Assembly: GCA_001600095.1 (NCBI GenBank)
Contig: BCIX01000004.1
Span: forward strand, 438,586 to 502,585
Reading direction: 5' to 3'
Length of the DNA: 64,000 nucleotides
From: Bullera alba
Taxonomy: Eukaryota; Basidiomycota; Tremellomycetes; Tremellales; Bulleraceae
This document shows, piece after piece, positions 55,401 to 64,000 of this stretch. The notes below the pieces were generated by a model, which made no database searches, was not told the DNA's origin, and was given only the letters and a program-made list of their open reading frames with translations. Position numbers and translations under genes: made by a program. The first letter of the stretch is position 1, and the number at the start of each line of letters is the position of its first letter.

Positions 55401-56171
55401 GACGTCCAAATGGGCAACAACGATGAAGAACAACCCCCGACCCGGACGCAAGAGGTCTGTACCCAGATAATAGAGAAATCTCTCAATTTCCTCTCGCACA
55501 AATCGCCCTTTCTCCGAGCGCGGATCCTCAACCTGATTGCCAAAGCGATCCCGGTATTGGCCAATGGAAATCGCGAAGCCGACCTGCTCCCTCTTATCGA
55601 CAGATCATGGTCCATCCTCCTTTTGCGTCTAGAGGACACTGCGGCCTTTGTCTCCGTCGAAGCGATCGAAGTGGTCGTTTCGCTCTGTGAGAATGTGGGC
55701 GATTTCATGTCGAGACGGATTCTCGATGCGGTTTGGCCTCGAATCACGAAATTGCTCAACAAGCAATTCGAGCAGGATTCTCAATCGGCCCTGTCCCGCC
55801 GCACAGCGGGAACCAGGGTGATTGGCACGGAAAGCAAGTACACCGTGTCTCATCGGTTCTACCTGTCCGTCATCTCGGTCGCCAATTTTATCGTCAAGTC
55901 GGTGCCCGTGAACGACAATCTGGTCTTCAAGATCATGGTCATGATGCGACCCTGTCTGGATGAGAGGGTGCACGAGGAGATCCAAGCGAGGGCTATGGGT
56001 CTATATGGGGCGTTGAGTGAGCGGGATGGAGACGCCCTCTGGCTCGTCCTCCGAGCATCAACGGGAACTTTGCCGGGAGAAGAGGAGGGCAAGGAGGGAA
56101 TATGGGCATATCTCAAGGATGAACATCTGCGAATACAGAAAAACGCTCAGATCCTCCTGGATCGTATGTAG
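52439..56171 (+). CDS. TTI1: TTI1, HEAT-repeat subunit of the TTT complex
   Basis: Two exons: 52439-52558 and 52596-56171, with a 37-nt intron; 1,231 aa. Landmarks: IICVRLM-like start of the first HEAT block (KPICVRLMSLA), YLLFPIIQILRNNDP, LFLESAYRFLAIVVNVWKK, a long run of helical repeats, an acidic linker with EEDYDDHMKEETDEA, and a C-terminal part with FLSHKSPFLRARILNLIAKA and RIQKNAQILLDRM. Length and layout fit Tti1 (yeast 1038, human 1089 aa). Role: with Tel2 and Tti2 it helps Hsp90-dependent folding of PIKK kinases such as TOR and Mec1/ATR. It ends 27 bases before the stop codon of the opposite dCMP deaminase. Confidence 0.85.
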
Positions 56172-56198
56172 GGATGTCACAATGCATCGTTGGCATTC

Positions 56199-57653
56199 TC
56201 ATAGATAGATCTGATTGGTCGGCATGTGCAACTGCCGCAAGATCACCCCTCCTTCTCTGAGGATCACGGCCGACGCTTCGTCCATGCTGTACGACTGGTT
56301 GTACACGACTTCTCGGACGCCACACTGCACAATCTTGACGCTACACCGTAGGCAGGGGCATCTGTGGTCGTCAACCACTGTCGCAGACAAGTCACTCACG
56401 TATTGCAATAAATGACCGAGTCTTCCCCTATCCTCTCCCTTCCCGCTTCCAAAAGCGCATTCTCCTCTGCGTGGAGGCACAGACATTCGTTCACTGAAAG
56501 TTTCGTTAGGGTGCTCAAGGGTTGATGATGAATTTGACTCACGAGCCTCGCCCCCTCTGGCGGATCCATTGCACCGCCTGCATCCGCCTAGATTGCAGTT
56601 CCGTGTCCCCCTCGGTGTACCATTATACCCTGTCGAGAGGATCCGTTTTGAACGGACCAATAACGCTCCTACCCTCCTCTTCATGCAATTCGACCGGTGC
56701 GAGGCGAGTGATGCCAGCGTCTAGGAATGGCAAGTGCTCTTAATTTTGGTAGTCTGGAAGAAGTCGGAGTGAACAGTACTCACCATGAAATACGTGTCCC
56801 AGCCGGGTCGCAACCTCTCTTCATCCAGAATGTCCAGTTGATCGATGTACGCATACAGCCCTTCAACGGTCGGAAAGTCGTGAGTGATACAGATGGCGGC
56901 GAGATTCTGAACCTTTTTGAAGTCTGTCAATGGTGGATGCCTAGCTTGCTCCCAGCTTGGCGTATTGCGGGGCAGTGCTGGGCCATTCAGGAGCAGGTCG
57001 TGGTTCTCGATGAACTTCTCCAGCGTCAGGCCGTCCGAGGAATCCTCCGACGGAGTTGAAGCTGATCTGTTCGACCTAAGCCTAAGATCAGTCAACCCCG
57101 GTTGGACGGATTAGAGCACGCCAGTACCTACTTATCCTTCTCCCTGGCAAATCGCACTAGTAATGGTGCGTCGACGTACACCACCATGAACCAAGGTCTC
57201 TTTACGAACGGCTGGATGTCCTGGTATGTCTGTAGATCCAGTGTCACATGTCTCTCCTGCCAATGCCGCGTGACATGGTCTAGCAGTGAAGCGGTATCGG
57301 CGAATCGTCCATCAGAGGGTGTAGACGACTCGGGGATAGCACTAGATGTCTGTCAGGCGATATCAGCTCTGTTCACGGATTCCTACGCGAGACACTTTCG
57401 AGCTCACTGATGTCGAAGAGGATGAGCTGGGGTCCTGGATCGCCAGTCCATTTACAAGTCGCGAGATGGATTTCGATGGCTAGAAGAAGCTGGTCAGCTA
57501 AAGCGTTTGGAGGTTAAGGAAGCTGAGACCAACTTCGGAGTCCGCTGTCGCGCGAGTGTCCACGTGAAGTCGCTTGAACTCGTACTTTGCGCAAAGGTAG
57601 TCCAGAACGGTTTTCTTGCCTGAGGACGGAGTACCGACGATGGCGATGAACAT
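56199..57653 (-). CDS. DCD1: Deoxycytidylate (dCMP) deaminase
   Basis: Minus strand, multi-exon, ATG 57653 to TGA 56201-56199. N-terminal P-loop-like part: MFIAIVGTPSSGKKTVLDYL, then FKRLHVDTRA, RPWFMVVYVDAPLLVRF. The middle has LDEERLRPGWDTYFM. The zinc deaminase core has MKRRVGALLVRS, TGYNGTPRGTRNCN, LHAEENALLEAGRERIG (HAE, zinc and proton shuttle) and TCPCLRCSVKIVQCGVREVV (PCxxC zinc ligands). The N-terminal nucleotide-kinase-like domain is typical of fungal Dcd1. Role: dCMP to dUMP, feeding dTMP synthesis. Confidence 0.93.
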
Positions 57654-58001
57654 CGCCAATATATGATCTTGTTGGCTTGACCCTCTTTACGTCAATGGCT
57701 AGTCAAAAGAAGCGAAGTTGACTCTGCGAAGCCAAATGAATAGGCAAAGGTGAAAGAGCGAAAGTCAAAATCAAGTCAAAATCAACTTTCGAACTGGCGA
57801 GTTCGCGACGTGTAGGAGTCGCGTCTATTCCCGTCGAAGTGCTCATGTTCGTGTCCGGTTGACCACTCGTATAGTATAGTACCCTTATCGCCGTGTGTTC
57901 TCTACACGTAACCTCATCGTTATGCATCGTCAAGGTCATACGTCGTCGTGTGTATTATATGTATCATCGTTGCCTACATCGTCCCCAGTTTCCCACGGCG
58001 G
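57654..58001. other. Short intergenic stretch
   Basis: 348 bases between the starts of DCD1 and the end of the channel gene, both on -. Presumed DCD1 promoter. A short direct duplication AAAATCAAGTC/AAAATCAA occurs near 57766-57783. Nothing else seen. Confidence 0.4.
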
Positions 58002-61000
58002 CTAGAAGTCATCAGGCGGCATGCCCGATATCTGCACTTTACCCTAAGCCAAACCATCAGTATATTTCCTGTTTCAAGAACGGCTGACTCACAAGAGCAT
58101 TGATCACCGCATTCCGATTGACGGTCTGAATGCCCGCACTGACATTAGCTTCCATCTCCGCCTCGCACAGACCCAGCTCGTCCTTCGGCAGCCATACGAT
58201 CCTCAGAGGCTCCTTTGTCGCTGGATGGAAGAAGGCATTCGGATCATCACCATCTATCTCCAGCTTTCGCCTCACTCCCGGTCCACCCGGAACGGCAAAG
58301 TAGGCCGTCTCCTCGTCATTATCATTCTCATTGGAGGGGTCGGGTTCCTGGCCAATTGTACCCATCTCAATCTCAGCCTCGTCGCCATTTTGCGTCCGCT
58401 CCATTGGGTCTCCTTGAACGGAGGACAGGTGGGAATGGGTGGTACCAAGGGGTGGGCCGGCTGATGTGCCGAGGGCTCGATCGTCCATGTGCTGTAAAGG
58501 CTTCTCCGCGAAATCATTGTTGATCATAGTAGGAGCAGAGTCCTCAGAGCGTTTACCATTCTGAATCGGCGAGTTTGGCTGAGCCATCGGTTGAGCCTGA
58601 CTAGTCAAGTGCTCTTTCGACTGATTGGTATGTTGTTCCGCCATCTCGTTATCGTGTCCAATGATGCTGTTTTCATGCCCTGCCTCTTTCTCCATTCCAG
58701 CGGACAGATGTGCGAGGGAGATCGGGAGAGCGGTCCGCAATGGCTTGTACGAGTTTAACAGGACGTATTGGAACGCAGCCTGACCAATCCAACGTCAGCT
58801 TCCGGTACTACACTTGAGCCAGCTGCACTTGCACTCACGGTAAGCACGATGAGGACGATCATCAGGATCGCCTGAGGGAGCGTCTTCAACCCAGAGTCCC
58901 CTTTTGGTAGGAAGAACAGAGCACAGAGGCAGACCTCCTGGATGTAGATCCCCACAAAAACATGGGTGATGGCTTTCGGGAAGAAGCTGCCTCCGGTATC
59001 TTTCGCCGCAGGCTCATCTTGGACCCAGATGAAGATGTACTTCCAGACCAGGGCGGCGAGCAGGAAGAAAAGTGCGCCGAATCCGTTGATCACGGGCGAA
59101 ATGACCATGTAGCCGATCACTGCAATGCCTGTCAGACAATCTGCTCCAAACAAAAAGCCAGATGGACTTACTGATGACGGCGTAAACGGTCACTTGAGGG
59201 AATTGTGTTCCCCAGTCAGATGTTCCCAGTCTGTACCTCGATTTGTAAATTGATCGGGGAGTACCGCCTCCAAGAATGACCCGGATGTAGTAAAACGCCA
59301 GGGAGATGGGCTGTAGGAGCGTACCCGCCGTTCCGGTGAACTGGGTCAGGATCAAAGTGATGAAGAAGGTGGACGCAGTTGGCATTTGCCTCGCCAGAAT
59401 CGTCGCCACGGATGATGGGTTCTCGGCAATGGGCCTAATCGAAGCGACCAGACCGGACGACAGGGTGACGACGAAGAATGTGTGCTGGAAGGGATGTCAG
59501 ACGGTGTCGTGCACACTTAGGCCCACTCACGATGACGAGGAAGATAAAGTATCGGGTCATGACGGTCAACTCGACTTCGGTCTTACTGGGCAGGCCCTCG
59601 GCAGTAGCGATACCTGACAAAGCGCGTGAGCATACAGTCCATAAACATTGTCAGTGGGACTCACGACGAAGAACCGTTGGTAGGAGCAACATGAGCAGGG
59701 CCAAGAGGATAGGAGGCAAGACACCAGAAATGACACCCTGGAGGAGCTTTTTGCCAAACGAATCACCCTGGATCCATTCCAACCAAGTAAAAGTCTCGGT
59801 CAACGTTGCGACGCTGGACAGAATACCGATAAAGGCCACAGGGAAGGTCCAAGCGATCACCAATCCGGTGGTGGCAGCATAGGATAATGCCTGACGGAGA
59901 TTGTTCTCGTACGCCCCGTGAGAGAGATTGTTCCAGATGACGTTGCCTGCTGATTGCTCGATATATCTCCCGTTCATCCTATACGGCTGGTTATGCGCGA
60001 GACACTGAACGGCCATGTGTGCGGCGATTTGCTGGTTGAAATGTATGAACGCCGAGCTCAGGGGTGGGTATGTCTCCTCTCCTATTCCCTCCGTCTGGGT
60101 GTCCTTGATGAGCTGTTGCCTGGATGCGGCGAGTTGAGGCTCAATCTCTGCAATCTCCCTCTTTGCCCAGAGGATGGTGTCTTCTTTCTTGCCGATGCCG
60201 AGGAAACCAAGACCGAAAGGCGCCCAGGATGGCTTGACTCGGAAAGAAGGTCGTTTGGCCCGTGGCACGAGTTGATCCGCGAGTTCGAGTATTTTCCCCT
60301 CTTCATCGACTCCGCAATTCCTGATATTCTCCTCTCCTTCGTTGACTTCCGCGGAAGACTGATTCGACGCCTTGCGCTCATCGAACAGCTGAGGGTTGAC
60401 TGGACCTGTGAGCGATTCTGGGATCGGTTTGTTCTTCTTTTGCAGCTTTGCAATCTTCTTCTCCGTGTCCATCTGATGCTGTTTCGCCAGGCGGATCAAC
60501 TGCACCTGTGCCGACTCGAGCTTTGCAGCTGCCGTCGACCTTCTCTCCCATAGACCCGGCATCTCCTTCAAATCCCTGACCAGCCAGATCCGCTTGACGC
60601 CTCCCGGCAACCTGCTATACAGCTGTGCGAGCTTTTCCTCATCCATGTACACCTTTGGAATTCCCGTCACCAGCACAGTGTTTGCCTGAGGCATCTTCGA
60701 ATGGGTCGGGCTGATCAGATGCTTTTGTCGGATGATCAGCCAATGGTCCATCTCCACCCACACCAGATACAGGATCCACGCGATGAAGATGTAGTCGAGG
60801 ATCAAGTGGGCCCAGTATCGGGCTTGGGAGTTGGTGTTGATGTTGCCGAAAGTGAGTCTATCCAGACCGTTTTTGCCCTCTGATCTCGTATTGGCCGCGT
60901 TGACGGGAATGAGGACGGCCCACGATAAGAGCCAGATCGGTATCATGGCTTTTGCCATCATCATCAAGAACCGGACAAAGACATATGGATCGACTCCGTT

Positions 61001-61383
61001 CTTATGCAGGATCTCTTCAGGACTCGCTGGACAGTTGCATCGTCAGTATTCTTCCCTTCCCCATTACACATCACGCTTTAAGAGAAAAGAGAACCGTGCT
61101 CACCTGTGATGATCTTCCATAATGGCGCCAACAGGTTCTTTCCCAGAACTACCGCCTGCTCCTCCCTTATCGGAATGTATGTCCTCGGCTCGTACACCGC
61201 CTTGATCCATCTCCTCGCAAAGATGAAGGCCACCAATTCGCCTCCTGCTATAGCTCCGTTGACCGCCAAGGACGTGAGGAACGAGGCTGTCGAGGCGGAC
61301 AGCGCTGACTCTGGGGTATTGCTGAGTTGTCGAGAGTCAGCTGCAATTCCACAACGGCGTAGAAGGTAGAGAGCTCACGACAT
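58002..61383 (-). CDS. CSC1/OSCA-like (DUF221) stress-gated cation channel
   Basis: Minus strand. First coding exon is five bases (61383-61379, ATGTC), joined to NTPESALSASTASFLTSLAV. Further parts: WIKAVYEPRTYIPIREEQAV, MMMAKAMIPIWLLSWAVLIP, HWLIIRQKHLISPTHSKMPQ, NTVLVTGIPKVYMDEEKL (start of the cytosolic RRM-like domain), a long charged loop, AFIHFNQQIAAHMAVQCLAH, and the RSN1_7TM block (WTFPVAFIGILSSVATLTET, LPPILLALLMLLLPTVLR, FFITLILTQFTGTAGTLLQP). The acidic tail most likely splices to end GMPPDDF at 58002. Role: hyperosmolarity-gated Ca2+-permeable channel or lipid scramblase-like family of the plasma membrane. TGACGTCA lies about 270 bases upstream. Confidence 0.9.
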
Positions 61384-61920
61384 GGTAGTCGAGACGCGTC
61401 ACGATCAGACGGATCGATACCCTTTGACGACAGGCGCCAAGGGCCCTTGTGATGTGATCGAGCTGAGATAGGGATTTTCCGGCTTTGACGTGCTTTGCGA
61501 ACTGATGCTCCAACGATGACCCTAGTAGTACAGGTCCTTGCTGTAAGGATGAGATCTCACCCAGCTCCACAACGCTGGTGGATAGACACAAGTATGAACA
61601 AAGAAGCAGATGATAATCTCGTCTGATGACTTTGTGACTCTGAAACCTTTTTTGACGTCAACAAATTAAGCGTCACTGGATTCAGGGCACTTCAGTTGTC
61701 CCTTGAAACACAGAACATGGCGATGACGACAAAGAGCGTGGCGATGGCGAGGAAGACACTCGACACGTCGTTGCAATGCAGTCATGTATACATGCCTCAT
61801 TACTAGTGGCCCATCACCGCTCGTCAGTATTGATCCAAGGTGCTATATCCCATCTCCATGCAATGCTGCAACTCCTGTATGCAATGCAACTCTCGTCATT
61901 CGCCAAGACTCTCCTACGCT
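61384..61920. promoter_or_regulatory. Promoter region of the CSC1-like gene with TGACGTCA
   Basis: 537 bases between the channel start (-) and the end of the E2 gene (-). A perfect CRE-type TGACGTCA sits at 61653-61660. The rest is featureless. Confidence 0.45.
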
Positions 61921-63744
61921 CTACACAGGCGATGGGAGGAGCATTCGTCGTGGGTCCTCAATGTACTCCTTGATTCGGACTATGACGGGGTCAGCTGAAG
62001 TCCACTGGTATAATGTGTATAGCTGTACGCACCAAGGAAAGTGACGGCTTCTCGGCCGTCCAGCAGTCTGTGGTCGTACGTGAGGGCAACGACCATGATA
62101 GGTCGAATGACTATTTGACCATCGACAACAACTGGCTTCTCCTTGATCGTGTGCATACCCAGCACGGCCGCCTGGGGCAGGTTGATACTGCGAGATATCA
62201 GCATCTGTCTCATCGCTCGGCGTACTGTATCCACTCACATCGGGGTACCGTACAGAGAGCCAAAGACACCACCGTTGGAGATGGTGAACGAGCCACCGGA
62301 CATGTCCTCGATACCGAGCTTGTTGTCTCGAGCCTGTGCACGAATTAGCCTTGTCCACCTCTGCTTCCACGCACCTTCTTGCCCAGCTCGGCGATGGCCT
62401 TCTCAATCTCGACCAAACCCAAAGCCTCGGCGTTCCTCACGATAGGCGTCACCAGGCCCTTTGGCGTGGCAACAGCTACGCTCAAATCGACGTAATCTCG
62501 GTACACTATGGTGTCACCGTCGATACTGGCGTTGGCGGCTGGGATCTCCTTGAGGGCGAGGATACTGGCTCGGGCGAAAGCGCTCATGAAACCGAGCTTG
62601 ACACCGTCGGCCTTGAGCACGCCGTCCTTGTACAGCTTCCTGAACTCCATGATCGAAGACATGTCTATCTCGTTGAAGGTGGTCAACGAGGCGGCGGCAT
62701 TTTGCGACTGCTTCAGTCTGCTAGCGATGGTCTGTCTCATTCTAGACATCTTGACCTGTATCGGGAGATCAGCTTCTCCCCAATAAGGCAAGCTCGCTCA
62801 ACTCACCCTCGTCTCGTTTCTGCTACCGGCGACCTTCTCCTTTGGTGCCTCCTCTTTGCTCGCGCTCTCCTTCTTTGGGGCAGGTTTGGGAGCCTCCTCG
62901 GACTTCTTTGGCGCTGGCTTCTCCTCTGAGCTCTTCTGCATACCAGGAGCCTTCTCATCCTGCTTCTTGTGCGTGTCTTTCGGTGCGTCCTTCTCCTTCT
63001 TTGCCTGGGGAGCCGCCTCCTCCTTGTTGCCCTCTTCTGGGTTCTTTGGTTCCGACCGAGCTCCACCCTCTGGAGCGGCCTTTGGCGCCTCGTCCGATTT
63101 TGTCGAAGATCCCTCTCCTGGTTCTATCCTCAGCAGATCCTGGCCGACCTGGACAGTCTCCTCCTCCTGAGCTAGTAGCTCGACAATCTTGCCCGACATT
63201 GGCGCGTTGACCGAGACGTCAATCTGGGAGACGGATCGTCAGCTCTCACATCTGCACGTTATGCACAGCTGACCCACCTTGTCAGTCTCGATGGTAGCAA
63301 TCTCCTCGTCCTGGGTGACAGTGTCTCCGACCTGTTTGTTCCATTGTTTCAAAGTTCCTTCAGTGATAGACTCGGCCTACGAAGTGTCAGCTTGAGTCCG
63401 TTGCTCATCATCGAATGCTTATCTCACCATTTGAGGGACTTTGACGGTCTCGGCTGCAAGAGCATCGCGTCAGACACCGACAAACCACCTCGACGACATC
63501 GCCTTACTTACCTAGCAGGAGGGTGGAAGTGTGGAAGGAAGATCGGGCGTTGAGACTTGAGCTCGCAAGAAGAGCTCGGGACCTACTCTGATCAGTATTT
63601 CAACCATGTAGAGTAGAAGACTTCCTCCACTCACAGCTGCTGTTGTGGTTTAGCCACTCGAGCAACGGAAAGACCCCGAGCGCATCGTTTCGAGCTCGAG
63701 GCCCTTGCGGCCGTCGCCAGTGTTCTCGCCGGTGTCCTAAGCAT
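61921..63744 (-). CDS. KGD2: 2-oxoglutarate dehydrogenase E2 (dihydrolipoyl succinyltransferase)
   Basis: Minus strand, multi-exon, ATG 63744 to TAG 61923-61921. N-terminal mitochondrial presequence ([20 protein letters not shown]). Lipoyl domain: [38 protein letters not shown] with the lipoylated Lys in TDK. A Lys/Glu/Pro-rich linker of about 80 residues follows (no clear E3-binding domain, as usual in eukaryotic Kgd2). Catalytic domain: [78 protein letters not shown] and [19 protein letters not shown] with the catalytic His and Asp. Role: core of the mitochondrial KGDH complex in the TCA cycle. Confidence 0.95.
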
Positions 63745-64000
63745 AGTGATGGAAGTGGAGTTGAGGTGGGGTAGGATGAGAGGTGTGAGATGTCGATGGC
63801 GCCTGTGCTCGCTGTTGTCAACCTCGATGTCGGTGTCTGCGCTGCTGGGAGATGGGATGGACCACTCAGAGGATGTGTATGACGGAGTTGCACGAAGGGA
63901 GGGAAAAGTGCCACATCCGGTTTAAGCGAACCGCTTTTCGGGTATTTCGACCGCGTAGTGCCGAAGGGAGGAAGGGAGGTCCGTGCGGCGAATGCAGCCA
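63745..64000. promoter_or_regulatory. Upstream region of KGD2
   Basis: 256 bases to the right edge. Contains a TTTAAGCGAACCGC stretch and an AGGGAGGAAGGGAGG purine run at 63965-63979. No gene supported. Confidence 0.35.

Noticed and set aside
54265..55762. Several antisense open frames of 120-220 codons opposite TTI1
   Set aside because: Their codon pattern mirrors the sense gene; the HEAT-repeat frame is continuous over 1,190 codons.
59954..60553. Plus-strand open frame of 199 codons opposite the channel gene
   Set aside because: It is antisense to the conserved cytosolic loop of the DUF221 protein and has no motif.
1..64000. CRISPR arrays, rRNA genes, bacterial-type operons, transposons with terminal repeats
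   Set aside because: None seen by reading; tandem repeats found are coding minisatellites or pyrimidine tracts. A search tool for terminal inverted repeats or LTRs was not available, so small degenerate elements could be missed.

Overview
This window is nuclear DNA from a basidiomycete fungus, most likely a tremellomycete (Cryptococcus/Kwoniella relatives). That placement is inferred from gene style, not from a marker gene. Genes are dense, on both strands, and cut by many very short introns (about 36-140 nt) with GTGAGT-like donors, CTGAC-like branch sites and AG acceptors. Gene content is eukaryotic throughout. No rRNA gene, CRISPR array, convincing transposon or intact tRNA was seen. Coding models below were spliced by hand from the sequence; sums of exon lengths were checked to be multiples of three where exons are listed.

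Left part (1-12.3 kb): the 3' end of a Pro/Ser-rich protein, a small three-exon hypothetical gene, a decayed F-box-like gene, a Yen1/GEN1-type Holliday junction resolvase (-), the RNA polymerase I subunit RPA49 (+), an unknown 259-aa protein (-) and the Pol I/III subunit AC19/RPC19 (+). 12.5-26 kb: a tocopherol-cyclase-like protein, then four more members of the same F-box-like family (two on -, two on +) flanking the vacuolar SM protein VPS45 and a short-chain dehydrogenase (SDR).

Middle (26-37.7 kb): a small stress-type gene, then an 895-aa secreted protein carrying six copies of a Cys/GDARPS motif, most ending in a dibasic site. This is the best candidate for an undescribed product in the window. 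It is followed by a second SDR, a truncated segmental duplicate of a coronin gene, an unknown gene, and a natural fusion of D-glycerate 3-kinase with a coronin-7-like propeller, then a 93-aa small protein.

Right part (37.7-64 kb) is mostly housekeeping: cysteinyl-tRNA synthetase, p24/ERV25 cargo receptor, a Ser-rich unknown protein, a U1A/U2B''-type RRM protein, ceramide synthase (LAG1), PMP3 proteolipid, SRP receptor beta, coactosin/ADF-H protein, TTI1 (TTT complex), dCMP deaminase, a CSC1/OSCA (DUF221) channel and the E2 subunit of 2-oxoglutarate dehydrogenase. The genes do not form a pathway cluster; they share only divergent promoters and short tail-to-tail spacers. Secretory-pathway genes (VPS45, ERV25, SRPRB, LAG1) are frequent but not adjacent as a unit.

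Regulatory and structural points of note: paired CACGTG boxes with the same 5-bp spacer in two promoters, TGACGTCA sites before PMP3 and CSC1, (TTCC)n tracts in three 5' regions, and several micro-exons (4, 5, 6, 13 and 14 nt).
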